This document shows, one piece after another, positions 11,713-24,650 of a stretch of DNA of 64,000 nt. A model generated the notes under the pieces. It was given only the letters and a program-made list of their open reading frames with translations, was not told where the DNA came from and ran no database searches. Source of the DNA: Oncomelania hupensis (lineage: Eukaryota; Mollusca; Gastropoda; Littorinimorpha; Pomatiopsidae); NCBI GenBank assembly GCA_036898135.1, contig CM072516.1, positions 16,222,844-16,286,843 on the forward strand. Reading direction: 5' to 3'. The position numbers and the translations under genes are program-made. The first letter of the stretch is position 1. Each line of letters opens with the position of its first letter.

Positions 11713-13111
11713 TGTTGGAGAGAGTAGGCATCCTTGACGCACACCGATTGTTGTTCTGAACCAATTCCCGATGACGCTGTTATGGAGGACTGCATTGGTA
11801 GCCTTGTCATACAGGCTTTTGATGACTTCAATAATTTTAAGGCTCATGTTGTACACTTTCATGGTCGCCCATAGAGCTGCATGCCAGACTCGGTCAAACG
11901 CCTTCTTGAAGTCTATGAACACATGATATAGATGCTGTTGGTGCTGTATGTATTTCTCACAGATTATTCTCAGGTTGAAAATCTGTTCAGTGGTACTTCG
12001 CCCTGCCCTGAATCCTGCTTGTTCTTCAGCTATGATTTGTTCAGCTTGGGGTTTCAACCTGTTGAGTATTATTTTTAGGAAGACCTTGCTGGGATGGCTG
12101 ATGAGGCTGATGGTGCGGTAATTTTCACACTCCTGAAGGTTACCTTTTTTGTTTTTTTTGGTTCAGAACAACAATCGGTGTGCGTCAAGGATGCCTACTC
12201 TCTCCAACACTCTTCAACATCTTCCTAGAGCGCATCATGTCAGATGCCCTTGCAGATCACGAAGGCACAGTCAGCATAGGGGGAAGAGCAATCTCCAACC
12301 TTCGTTTTGTGGATGACATTGATGGATTGGCTGGAGAGGAACAAGAACTTGAAAAGCTGGTACAGAGGCTTACACGACCTCCAGAGCCTATGGTATGGAA
12401 ATAAGTGCAGAGAAGACCAAAATGATGACCAACCACATCAGTGGCATCAACACGGACTTCAAAGCCCAAGGCCAATCCCTCAACACAGTGAATAGCTTCA
12501 AATATTAAGGAGCCATTGTATCAGATAATTGGTCCCGACAGGAAGTCCTCTCCAGGATCGCACAAACAACTGTTGCCCTGGCGAGGTTGAAGCCAATTTG
12601 GAAAGACAGGACCATCAGTCTACATTCCAAAGTAAGGCTGCAGCGCTCCCTTGTTATTTCCATCGTCCTATATGCTTGCGAAGCATGGACCCTCACAGCA
12701 GATCTCCAACGAAGAATACAAAACATGAAGATGAGGTGCTTCAGAAGACTTCTGGGCATTTCCTATACCCAGCACATCACCAATGACGAAGTCCGACAGA
12801 CCATCGTACAAGCCATTGGACAACACGATGACCTGCTCACAGTGGTGAAGAAACGGAAACTCCGATGGTATGGCCACGTCACCAGATCATCAGGCCTTGC
12901 AAAGACCATCCTGCAAGGCACAGTGCAAGGAGGTAGAAGAAGAGGGACACCGAAAAAGTGGTGGGAGGACAACTTTCGAGAATGGACTGGTTTGACACTG
13001 AACGAAACAATCAGGGTTGCTGAGGACAGCGAAAGATGGAGTACGCTGGTTAATCGATCATCTATGGTGCCCCTACGACCTTCGAGTTACGGGATAGGAT
13101 AGGATAGGATA
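11713..13111 (+). mobile_element. Non-LTR retrotransposon with 5' inversion (twin-priming structure), copy A
   Basis: The 3' part (about 12,160-13,090) is in plus orientation: RT from the WFRTTIGVRQGCLLSPT motif through a DDIDGLAGEE motif to the C-terminal RWYGHVTR region, ending in (GGATA)n. The 5' part (11,713 to about 12,150) is inverted and encodes the preceding RT residues on the minus strand (AGFRAGRSTTEQ, FIDFKKAFDRVW). The two parts overlap by about 49 bp around the GCLLSPT motif. This is the arrangement expected from twin priming of target-primed reverse transcription. Frames are broken. Clade uncertain, perhaps RTE-like. Confidence 0.82.
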
Positions 13112-13243
13112 TCTTGGGTTCTGGTGGAGGGATGGCAGCTGCGGTCTCACACTTCCGTTTTTCTACATTCTGGCTTGGCTGCATCCAGCATTTTGTGTTG
13201 TTTGACGTAAATGGTTTGGGCATCATCTGGGAAGGCAACAAAC

Positions 13244-13445
13244 AGGAGACAGCAAGACCTGTGTATACACAACAAATTATGTAATGAATTTTAAACAAGC
13301 AGTTATTGATAATAAATTATTAAGAATGAATTTGACCAAAAAAGTTGACAATATACAGTACTGTGATAATAAACATAACTGCAACTAACAAATAATAATA
13401 ATAATAATAATAATAATAAACATAATAATAATAAACATAATAAAC

Positions 13446-13500
<55 letters not shown>

Positions 13501-14000
13501 GATACCAACAACAATAAATATTCTCGTCCAGGAATTCTTATTATTATCATTATCATCACATAATCGTGTCATTATTATTCTCAATAACATGAATAAATAT
13601 AATTGTAATTATATATAGAAGCTTAATTTTTACCTGTATTCTGAACTGGTTGCACTTCCAACAACAGGCTTTTCCTCGCTAAAGATTGAGCCGACATCTT
13701 CTTTGGGGTAGACGCCCTTTGCAGATGCGAGTCTTCTAGTCTTGCGTTAACACATGAAATAAAATAAATTGAGGTACAAACACTCCCCCTATTTAAAACG
13801 CCACAGGTATTTTTGTTCCTTAATCCTCTCCAAGAATACCCCAAGGCCCAGTTTAAAAAAAAAAAAAGCTGTAAACAAGGAGTTCAAATAAAACTGAATC
13901 GTTTCATTAACATAGAGGCAGCCATTAAGTATTCACAAAATCTTTTCTCAAGCATTATTATGGTTGGATCGGGAAAAAAAAGGAAAGTCTTCACGCAAAT
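13244..14000. repeat. Segmental-duplication flank, copy 2 (truncated)
   Basis: Matches 1-708 and 20,892-21,608 and ends abruptly at the tandem-duplication junction inside gag. It contains an interrupted AAT/CAT microsatellite at 13,390-13,500. Confidence 0.92.
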
Positions 14001-14770
14001 TTCAACGTGGAGGCTTTCGTGGAGGCCAACGGTACAATCGTTTCCGTAACCACGGATTTGTTCAAAACCGAGGTGGTTACACGCCATCAAACATGCAGAC
14101 TAATCCCAGTCAGAGCACTCAAAACCAAAGTCCTGATAGTCAAAATAACCAAAATGGTCAAGCAAATCGTGGACATTCATATAGACAACATTTCAATGCA
14201 AATGCCAACCGTGGTCACAACGTACGCATGTACAATCAAGGACCATACCACAATCAGAACACTAGCACTGGGAACAGACAACCACAGGTCAATAAACAGT
14301 GTTACCGATGTGGAGGGTGGGGTCAGATTGCCCGACAATGCCCTACACCCGAAAATATGCAATACGGCAATGTTTCATACACAGGTTATGAATATCAAGA
14401 AACAGCAGAACAAAATGTAGAACTAGAAGCCACATCAGTCTCACAAGTTGTTTGCTCATTGCAGGGCATTGATTATTCAGGATCACTCAAGCTCCATGAT
14501 GGCATTGTCAATGGACAGCCAGTATCCGTTTTGCGAGATACAGGTGCAACTGTTTGCGGAGTTCGGAAAAGAATAGTGAACGACAACCAATACACAGGTG
14601 AAAAAGTGCGATGTATTTCATTTGGAGGACATGTAGAAGAATTCGACATTGCGGAAGTCGAAGTGCAGACACAATTTTATTCCGGAAAATTGCGATGCTG
14701 CGTGATTGAAAAACCTGTAGCAGATCTAATTCTAGGGAATTTGAATTGTATCACGGATTTGTTTCTGTGA
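14001..14770 (+). pseudogene. gag-protease, copy B, N-terminally truncated
   Basis: Retains the RGG/Asn/Gln linker, zinc knuckle and DTG protease of copy A. The capsid part is lost at the junction, and the open frame now runs in from flank DNA. The zinc-knuckle His codon is CAG (Gln) at 14,324-14,326, so the CCHC metal site is broken in this copy only. Confidence 0.85.
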
Positions 14771-17700
14771 GTGTAACTTTGAAAGAAAATGAAGCAGAAG
14801 TCAAAAACGCAAAGATATCTGATACCGCTGCTATTGTTGTCACACGCGCGCAGAAGAAACGCGAGGCAATTCCTAAACGTCCGTTGCCTACGGTTGTTCA
14901 GGATTTGAAGATCACTAGATCAGATCTAATTGCATTGCAAAGGCAAGACAACACACTGAAACCACATTTTGACAATTCTGAAAGAAAAAGAAAGTTCAAA
15001 AGGAAGTTCGTTCTTTCAAGAAGATGACGTGTTATACAGAGAGCATGTCAAGAAAGGATTGGTCACACATCAGATTCTAGTACCTGTTAGTCTTAGACCA
15101 GCAGTACTCGCTACAGCGCATGATTTGCTCATCTCGGGTCATTGCGGAACACGTCGAATGTTATCGCGAGTCTTACAACATTTCTTTTGGCCTGGAGTAG
15201 CACGTGATGTCAAAGACTATGTCAAAACATGCGACACATGCCAGAAAACAGCACCAAAAGGGAAAACAAAACCAGTTCCTTTATGTACGCCACCAGTCAT
15301 AGATGAACCATTCAAACGTGTTGCTATCGATATTGTAGGCCCATTCAATCCACCATCTGAAGCAGGTCACAGATTCATTCTGACAATTATTGATGTTGCA
15401 ACAAGATATCCAGAAGCTATCCCTCTCAAACACATTGATTCAGTTTCTATTGCTGAAGCTTTGTTTGATACTTTTTCTCGTGTAGGGATCCCATCAGAAA
15501 TTTTATCGGATCAAGGCGCAAAGTTCAATTCGGATCTGATGAAAGAATTTCATCGTTTGTTTTCCGTCAGTGCGGTTAGAACAACACCATACCACCCGCA
15601 ATCAAACGGATGTGTTGAACGTTTTCATGGAACTTTAAAATCCATGCTCAAGAAAACAATCATACAAGAACCAAAGCTCTGGCACCGATTCTTACCTGCA
15701 TTACTATTTGCATGTCGTGAATTGCCGAATGAGAGTACACAGTTTTCCCCATTTGAGCTTCTGTTTGGTCAAACACCCAGAGGACCAGTTTCTATTCTAG
15801 CTGAAGAATGGACTGAACAAACAAAAGCAGATTCAGAGGCAAAACCATTGTATGAGTACATATTTCAGTTGAAAAATCGCATTTCAGAGACAATGGCAAT
15901 TGCAAAGGAAAACACTAAAAACGCTGCTGAAAAGAACAAATATTATCATGATGCAAGCGCAAAACAACGCACATTTCAGGTAGGATCTGAAGTGATAGTG
16001 TTGCTACCATCTTCCTCAAACAAACTACTTATAGAATGGAGAGGACCTTATCAAGTAGTCGAATTCAAACACCCCGACTATAGCATCAAAATGCAAGGCC
16101 GTGATAAACTTTTTCATGCTGACATGTTGAAAGAATATCATCGCAGAGTACCACAAGTCGTTGCGATCAATGCACACAATGATGACACTGTTGAGTCAGA
16201 GAAAACAGTTACACAACAAGCTGAAAACAAGCACATTGGCAGTATTACATCCAGTTTGCCTCAAACAGTTCTTTGGTCTGATATCACAAATTGTGAAACA
16301 GATATGCTATTTAGCAACCAAACATCTATCGGAGTAACTGATGACACTGTTGACGACGGTGTTGTATTACCCACTGCTCCAATAGCACAAAAGCAAGAAA
16401 CTATTGATGATATCAAGTATGATTCAGCATTGACTGCTGAACAGAAACAAGACCTGACAATGACATTTCAACCTTTTGCTGCACACTTGTCATCAACAGC
16501 AGGTTTATTTTCAGGTCCAGTTATGCATAACATTGAATTAACAACTGCAGAGCCAGTTCGAAAGAAGACATACGACCTCCCATTTGCATCAAAACAAATT
16601 GTGGAAACTGAAGTCAAACTAATGCTTGAAGCAGGAATAATTGAACATTCAATTTCACCTTATTCTGCTCCTGTTGTTCTTGTTAAAAAGAAAGATGGAT
16701 CAACAAGATTCTGTATTGATTACAGAGCTCTCAATCAGGTCACTGTTTTTGACGCTGAACCCATTCCAGACACAGAACAGCTTTTTGCTAAGTTAGCCAA
16801 TGGAAGCTACTTTACCAAGATATATCTAACTAAAGGTTACTGGCAAATTTTGATCAATCCTCTAGACCATCACAAAACAGCATTTACCACTCACTTTGGA
16901 TTGTTTCAGTGGTTACGCATGCCATTTGGTCTCATTTTTGCACCAGCTACATTTGCACGTATGATGCGGACATTAGAATTAGAAGAAGCATCATCTCTGA
17001 ATTTTTTTGATGACATTCTGATACACAGTGTCGAATGGCAAGCACATCAACATGTGGACATGGTCATGCGCAAGCTAGAAAAATTCAATTTGAATGCTAG
17101 ACCATCCAAAATGGAAGCAGGGTTTCAGAAACTTGAATTCCTAGGACATGTTGTAGGAGAAGGAAAACTTTGTCCAGACTCAAAGAAAATTGACAAAATG
17201 ATGGCATTACCCACACCAACAACAAAACGTCAAGTACGAGCATTGTTAGGGTTACTGAGTTATTACAGAAGATATATCCCGAATTTTGCTTCCCCAACCG
17301 CTCCTCTGTCTGATTTGACAAAAGAAAATACAAAACGTCAAATTGTGTGGACACCTGTGTGCCATAATGATCAACACGATTGATTGTGGGCGTACATGGC
17401 AAGACTACGGTCGGTTCAAAAGCTTCTAGCATCCAAACCAGTGCTTATCTTACCTCGATTAGCAGATCCATTTGTTCTCCGTACTGATGCAAGTTCGGTA
17501 TGACTAGGTGCTATTCTGCTACAAGAACGAGATCAACATTTGCACCCAGTTGCGTTTGCCAGCAGAAAATTGTTGGAACGAGAAACACGTTACAGTACAA
17601 TTGAACGTGAATGTTTGGGTATTGTATGGGCAGTCAACAAATTTTCTCGTTACCTGTGGGGTACACATTTCATGCTCCAGACTGATCACAAACCTCTGTC

Positions 17701-17845
17701 GTACTTGAAGACATCCAACTTCAAGAATTCGCGATTGTTGCGATGGACATTGAGTTTGCAGGAGTTCTCCTTTGATATTCAGTCAATCCCAGGAACTCAG
17801 AACATTTTTGCTGACTTACTATCTCGTGCTGAAATCGATCAATAA
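14746..17845 (+). pseudogene. pol (integrase-RT-RNase H), copy B
   Basis: The main open frame, 14,969-17,383, encodes about 804 residues: integrase HHCC and D-D-E, GPY/F-type module, then RT with FFDD. RNase H continues in the same frame after TGA codons at 17,381 and 17,501 and ends at a TAA at 17,843. Integrase looks complete, but RT carries Tyr in place of the catalytic Asp before LTKGYWQ. The +1 shift between the protease-side frame and integrase near 15,000 is shared with copy A. Confidence 0.88.
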
Positions 17846-18056
17846 TCACAACAAGAAAAGAAAGAAGGATCAGTAGTCAATAAGACTGAAACCTAAACTG
17901 TGGACTAGAGTTTCATAAGGGCTTAAACATAGATGTTAAAGTTACTATAGCACATAATGTATTTTTTTGTTGGTTTTAAAGTTTGTGTGCTACAATTTTA
18001 TATAAATATCGTTAGAATTTAAAAAAAAAAAGAAGGCTTTAGTTTTTTGGTAGAGA

Positions 18057-18075
18057 GGGGGGGGGGGGGGGGGGG
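18057..18075 (+). repeat. G19 run in the polypurine tract, copy B
   Basis: Mononucleotide G run where copy A has GGGGATGGGG. It lies just before the LTR and looks like slippage expansion after the duplication, or a sequencing or assembly artefact. Confidence 0.85.
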
Positions 18076-18080
18076 AGTAT

Positions 18081-18848
18081 TGTAAGGAATTGAGTCTGTT
18101 CAACTCTCGATACTAGTGCAAAAATAAAATTATATATGTTTACTTCATTATCGTACTGCATGATGACGCACATTTTGCCATTTCCAGTGTTCGTTAAAAT
18201 GGTCTGAAGAAAATGGATGTATGAATGTTGAGCAGTGCGTTTGTTATTGTAAAATAGTCCTGTCCAGCCCTCTTTGGAGGTACGTAGACCAATATATAAT
18301 ATATAGAATAAGTACTTGGATATTAAGGAATGATAATAATATAGATTTTGATGGAAATGTATTTAGAACAAAGGACTTGAATAATGAAGGTCATAAAATG
18401 GAGAAAATGACCGTTGTTTTGCCCTAAGAAGAGCGGCGAATTTTTATTATGAATAGATTTAAGGTGAAAATAATATTATGACATAACGTTAAGGATTTTG
18501 TTCACATTGTCTGTTTTAGGGTTTTTATGTGGAAATAATCAGGGGACAATAATGCGGTAAACCATTCATCTACATTGGGGATCTGTTTATCTTCATCGTG
18601 CCATAAGACTGTCAACTTCATTGAACATCGACTGCGCCATTGAGACAATATCATCGGACATCAACGTATTCGTCATCCCTCAAATTGATGTTATGATTTA
18701 GTATTATTGTTGTGTCATGTCATCTTTGTGAGGAATAAATGAGTGTGAATGAAGTATTCAAACAAAAACAAAAAGTCTTCTTGTATTTTATCATTCCAAT
18801 TTATTTATTATTATGAAATAGATTTTTAACGAACGCTGCTTCGTTACA
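18081..18848 (+). repeat. 3' LTR of Gypsy element, copy B
   Basis: 768-bp near-identical copy of 10,433-11,199 with TGTAA/TTACA ends, followed by the same R1 half (18,849-19,082). Confidence 0.8.
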
Positions 18849-19082
18849 CCCAAGCTGACCCAACAAACCTCATACACAAATAATGAGTCTTGTGCCGGAA
18901 GAGTTTTCAAGAAAAAAGGTAGGTGACTGGTCTAGCGAAGAAGAAGATAGTATAGCAGATTGATAGAACAGAGCAGGAATGAGAAAGAGCAAATGAAAAA
19001 GACAGCGACAGTGGGAATTTAAAGTACTAAATTTCCAGAAAGTGGGGATACTATTTATACTGAAACCCCCGGCCCCCCTACG
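18849..19082 (+). repeat. R1 repeat, 3' half, duplicated copy
   Basis: Duplicate of 11,200-11,437 inside tandem unit 2. Confidence 0.8.
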
Positions 19083-19359
19083 GAAGTAAGTATGGAAATG
19101 ATTTTTTTAAATAATAAAAACAAAAAAGGACAACAACAACAACAATAAAAAGGCAACACCAAAAATAAATAATGTATAATATATTTTGTTAATGAACAAC
19201 ATCCCATCCCCTCCCCACCCAAAAAAAAAATAATAATAATAATAGCAATGTTTATTTTTTTTTTTTTGTTTCAGATGCAGCCTTTCATTTGAAAACTCAG
19301 AAATAAAAAAGTAAGTAAATTTATATAAATATAATATGTATATATATTAACATTTTTAT

Positions 19360-20760
19360 GTTGGAGAGAGTAGGCATCCTTGACGCACACCGATTGTTGT
19401 TCTGAACCAATTCCCGATGACGCTGTTATGGAGGACTGCATTGGTAGCCTTGTCATACAGGCTTTTGATGACTTCAATAATTTTAGGGCTCATGTTGTAC
19501 ACTTTCATGGTCGCCCATAGAGCTGCATGCCAGACTCGGTCAAACGCCTTCTTGAAGTCTATGAACACATGATATAGATGCTGTTGGTGCTGTATGTATT
19601 TCTCACAGATTATTCTCAGGTTGAAAATCTGTTCAGTGGTACTTCGCCCTGCCCTGAATCCTGCTTGTTCTTCAGCTATGATTTGTTCAGCTTGGGGTTT
19701 CAACCTGTTGAGTATTATTTTTAGGAAGACCTTGCTGGGATGGCTGATGAGGCTGATGGTGCGGTAATTTTCACACTCCTGAAGGATACCTTTTTTGTTT
19801 TTTTTTGGTTCAGAACAACAATCGGTGTGCGTCAAGGATGCCTACTCTCTCCAACACTCTTCAACATCTTCCTAGAGCGCGTCATGTCAGATGCCCTTGC
19901 AGATCACGAAGGCACAGTCAGCATAGGGGGAAGAGCAATCTCCAACCTTCGTTTTGTGGATGACATTGATGGATTGGCTGGAGAGGAACAAGAACTTGAA
20001 CAGCTGGTACAGAGGCTTACACGACCTCCAGAGCCTATGGTATGGAAATAAGTGCAGAGAAGACCAAAATGATGACCAACCACATCAGTGGCATCAACAC
20101 GGACTTCAAAGCCCAAGGCCAATCCCTAAACACAGTGAATAGCTTCAAATATTAAGGAGCCATTGTATCAGATAATTGGTCCCGACAGGAAGTCCTCTCC
20201 AGGATCGCACAAACAACTGTTGCCCTGGCGAGGTTGAAGCCAATTTAGAAAGACATTACCATCAGTCTACATTCCAAAGTAAGGCTGCAGCGCTCCCTTG
20301 TTATTTCCATCGTCCTATATGCTTGCGAAGCATGGACCCTCACAGCAGATCTCCAACGAAGAATACAAAACATGGAGATGAGGTGCTTCAGAAGACTTCT
20401 GGGCATTTCCTATACCCAGCACATCACCAATGACGAAGTCCGACAGACCATCGTACGAGCCATAGGACAACACGATGACCTGCTCACAGTGGTGAAGAAA
20501 CGGAAACTCCGATGGTATGGCCACGTCACCAGATCATCAGGCCTTGCAAAGACCATCCTGCAAGGCACAGTGCAAGGAGGTAGAAGAAGAGGGACACCGA
20601 AAAAGAGGTGGGAGGACAACATTCGAGAATGGACTGGTTTGACACTGAACGAAACAATCAGGGTTGCTGAGGACAGGGAAAGATGGAGTACGCTGGTTAA
20701 TCGATCATCTATGGTGCCCCTACGACCTCCGAGTTACGGGATAGGATAGGATAGGATATC
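19360..20760 (+). mobile_element. Non-LTR retrotransposon with 5' inversion, copy B
   Basis: Duplicate of 11,713-13,111. The inverted 5' part (minus strand, 19,360 to about 19,800) is open for 159 codons and includes NYRTISLISHPSK, FDRVWHAALW and VRQGCLLSPT. The direct 3' part starts near 19,807 and ends in (GGATA)n near 20,756. It is co-duplicated and not an independent insertion. Confidence 0.82.
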
Positions 20761-21037
20761 TTGGGTTCTGGTGGAGGGATGGCAGCTGCGGTCTCACACT
20801 TCCGTTTTTCTACATTCTGGCTTGGCTGCATCCAGCATTTTGTGTTGTTTGACGTAAATGGTTTGGGCATCATCTGGGAAGGCAACAAACAGGAGGCAGC
20901 AAGACCTGTGTATACACAACACATTATGTAATGAATTTTAAACAAGCAGTTATTGATAATAAATTATTTAGAATGAATTTGACAAAAAAAGTTGACAATG
21001 TACAGTACTGTGATAATAAACATAACTGCAACTAACA

Positions 21038-21038
<1 letters not shown>

Positions 21039-21108
<70 letters not shown>
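21039..21108. repeat. (AAT)n microsatellite
   Basis: Third-copy version of the AAT tract at 148-208, about 23 units. Confidence 0.95.
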
Positions 21109-21451
21109 GATACCAACAACAATAATTATTCTCGTCCAGGAATTCTTATTATTATCATCACATAATCGTGTCATTATTATTCTCAATAACATGAATAAAT
21201 ATAATTGTAATTATATATAGAAGCTTAATTTTTACCTGTATTCTGAACTGGTTGCACTTCCAACAACAGGCTTTTCCTCGCTAAAGATTGAGCCGACATC
21301 TTCTTTGGGGTAGACGCCCTTTGCAGATGCGAGTCTTCTAGTCTTGCGTTAACACATGAAATAAAATAAATTGAGGTACAAACACTCCCCCTATTTAAAA
21401 CGCCACAGGTATTTTTGTTCCTTAATCCTCTCCAAGAATACCCCAAGGCCC

Positions 21452-21484
<33 letters not shown>

Positions 21485-21895
21485 TGTAAACAAGGAGTTC
21501 AAATAAAACTGAATCGTTTCATTAACATAGAGGCAGCCATTAAGTATTCACAAAATCTTTTCTCAAGCATTATTATGGTTGGATCGGGAAAAAAAAGGAA
21601 AGTCTTCACGCAAATTGTAAATACTTGCTAGGAAAAATCATGTGGCATTAAAAATGACAACACAAGAATATCATCTGTTCCTGAAAAGTTGTGTACAAAT
21701 GCATTGTCTCAGTTTAAATGATCCTTGCTGTTCAGAGAAGTACTGTCCTTATAAAATACTATTGCCTAAAAGAATAAAGCTTTTAAAATTAAAATTAAAA
21801 ACTGGCAACTTCACAACAAAAAGAAAATAAGTCATACAAGTTTCCAACAAACCTGTCTTAATGTAAATCAATAAATAAGATTATATAGATATAGA

Positions 21896-22004
<109 letters not shown>

Positions 22005-22006
22005 TG

Positions 22007-23565
22007 TGTGACAGCAGAAATACTGACGACAAACACGGAGGAAATTAGCTTAGCGAAACAGAGATACCATCGAACGAAACTGGACGTTAATACAATAGTT
22101 AGCCAACAAGCAGCCCACACATGGCAAATTAACTTCCTTGAAACAGTCACACCGCCAATAGCTACCGATACCATCAACAGGCTTGGCGACCAAGAATTCT
22201 AAATAGCATACTTTAGTCAAAAACTAACCATAGCGTTGTCTTCGCCATGAGACACTAAGTAGCTCACTCCAGCCAAAAGTTACCAAGATGATGTCACCCG
22301 TATTGGGCAGACACCGCTTATCGTTATTGCATCTGTTCTTCCCTCTATCCCTGATACTCCACTTGAAAAGTGATTATGCGTGTCCAGTGACGAGAGAGAA
22401 GGGGAGGAACTATTCAAATTAGAACCATAATTCTGTAGAGGCGAGATTATCGAAAACAAGAGCTAAAAACGATTGGTCAGAAGACTATTGGGAACTTTTG
22501 CATACCTTTGGGGACCAAATCTCAACTGATCAGTCGCAAAAGAACTGTTAAGCTGTGAGGGTCGACCAAAGGAACAAACTGCAGTGTTCGTCTATCTCCA
22601 TCTCATCAAGAGGGTGCTAGAGACGTAAAAGACGATTTCACGAGTCCCAGAGTCTACAAGTAAGATAACACTAATAGTTTTGATATGTGTATGGTTATTG
22701 TATATTGATTGCCATGTATAAATAATATGTTCTTGATATATAGTTACAGAAACAGATTATTGTTTCTGAGACAGTATGCATGTGGTTTGATGTACCTTAG
22801 CCTTAAGATTCGAATTGAATTGTGCATATGGGAACCCTGCAGGTGTCTGATGCTATAGACACTTTGCAGAGGGGACCGCACACTTATAGCTAACGAGAAT
22901 ACTGTAGCCAGAGCTCCGACTTTTCCAGGTCGGACCTGGGATCACGTTTGTGGAGACGAACGCCTGACCGTCGCTCCCGTGGAACCAAGGAGAACTACCA
23001 CGATTCTACCTGACCACGTCCAAACCCCACAGCTTCAAGAGCGACCCGACTTACCTTAGCTAAGTCCCCCACAACAACTGAGTCATACCCTCGAGAAACT
23101 AGAACCTTTGAAACTTACGAACAGTGAAAATCGTAACCGCAGGTAGCAAATGACGAAAGAAACCTGTTAAAACATTTTCCCAGCACTTGGAACTATATTA
23201 CTTATTAATTTACCGATTAATGCAGAAATGTTAAAGTTTGTGTTGAATATATAAAAAGTGAAATTACATACATACGACTGGTGTCATTCTATTTGTATTG
23301 TTGTGTAGTTAGTAGTTTTCTTCTCTTGAGACATAATAATCTAGTCTTTTGATTAGTCACCACCGGTTCTCAAGTTGAGCCAAATGATACTAAAATTCCC
23401 GAGAACAAATATAAATTTTATGTGACCAAAGTACCGTGATCTGTCTCTCACACCACTTTAGGACTTCTGGTAAAAGAACGATCGATAGTGGTAGCGCATC
23501 GCCCATCTATCAATAAGTCTTACCCCCTAGTAAGATAAACGTATCTTCCCCAGAATATCATCACA
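22007..23565. repeat. Solo LTR, unrelated to the Gypsy element here
   Basis: 1,559 bp starting TGTGACAG and ending ATCATCACA (TGTGA/TCACA inverted ends), flanked by the perfect 5-bp direct repeat TACTG (22,002-22,006 and 23,566-23,570). The homologous site in copy 1 (about 982-990) carries a single TACTG and no insertion. No gag or pol is present, which fits a solo LTR left by LTR-LTR recombination. A small ORF (22,008-22,202, 64 aa) has no recognisable domain. Orientation not determined. Confidence 0.8.
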
Positions 23566-24650
23566 TACTGTCACCTCAAACTAAAATACTTAGTTAATTA
23601 TATAAACCCTCATATATCTCCCGCAACATTCATTAAGGAGAAAGGTTACATTCTTTTTATAATCGTTCAGAAGTATTAAAACTTACAACTGTACTTCTTT
23701 TATTTTGTGGTATTTATGTTTACAACATTAAACAAGGAGTACTAAAAGTACATCTCGGTGGTTTACAATTATTAGTCTTTTAAGTATTATAATCTAAGGC
23801 TGGGTTTTAGCCCTCTCAAAATTGTTGTGCTTATTATTAGCTCGGACAAGAAATTGCAAAGTTATTAAAACGAAAACGATGCTTAACGTCCTATTGCATG
23901 AGCGTTAAGGACGATCACCACGTCGCCACCCTGACAACAATGACCATCATCATCATATCAAAAATGAGATCCAACGGATCTTCTTTTCATCAGTTTGTTT
24001 CGTGTTGTTTCCTTCGATAATACTGTTTATCTGTCACTTATGTATAAAAACATAGTAATAAAATTAATTATACTAATACAATAATTAAAAATTTAATCCT
24101 TTTCCGACATTGTTTGCAGTATAATGCTTCGTTATTATTTGTTATATTAAATATTTTTAAGCAATGTTTATTGTAAATTATCAGCATCAAAACAATACAC
24201 TCAACAACAACTTTTCCTCTGTTCTCCCTCTTACCCCTCTCCACACAAAATTTAAAAAATGGTCAAGGGAGGTAATTCAAAACAAACGAAACATGCTTTG
24301 TATTTTCCTGTAAGCTAGATTGTAACCCTTCCACACACTTTGCCTTTTAAAATTTCTTTTTTAATTTTTTATTTTAATTTAAAGATGTATTGTGAAGCAG
24401 CGACAGCTATTGGAAGATATCTTCCGGGCAACTCTGACGGCTGACTGGAATATGCTGTAAGAAACTTTTTGTCAGCCCTCGCGGCCACCTAAACGATATT
24501 CGTTTGTTTTGTAGATTAACCTCCACAGACACCTTCGCATATTGAGGACCGCTAAACGATGTATTCAATGTTTGATATAATATTATTATAGATGCGACCC
24601 ACCAACGGGAATTCCCGAAAATAGCGCAGAATCTGATTGACGACCCGAGT

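Larger units (their letters stand above)
6351..14000. repeat. Tandem duplication unit 1 (7,650 bp)
   Basis: Runs from mid-gag through the Gypsy pol, LTR, R1 fragment, inverted LINE and flank to the junction at 14,000/14,001. There the flank (ending CGCAAAT) is fused directly to gag (TTCAACGTGG). The flank and gag share AATT at the breakpoint. Offsets to unit 2 stay constant (7,650, then 7,646 after a 4-bp indel), with few substitutions. Confidence 0.93.
14001..18848 (+). mobile_element. Ty3/Gypsy element, copy B, 5'-truncated in gag
   Basis: Near-identical copy of 6,351-11,199, created by tandem duplication and not by transposition: it starts in the middle of gag at the duplication junction and shares the downstream non-element sequence. 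Integrase and RT form one open frame here (14,969-17,383) because the 4-bp insertion of copy A is absent. It shares the Tyr substitution in RT (16,823) and the TGA codons at 17,381 and 17,501. Confidence 0.9.
14001..21608. repeat. Tandem duplication unit 2 (about 7.6 kb)
   Basis: Second copy of the unit described at 6,351-14,000. It ends by running on into flank copy 3 without a break, so the only new junction is at 14,000/14,001. Confidence 0.93.

Noticed and set aside
13964..14770. Novel fusion gene between flank DNA and gag
   Set aside because: The open frame across the duplication junction is accidental; the gag part is truncated and has a broken zinc knuckle.
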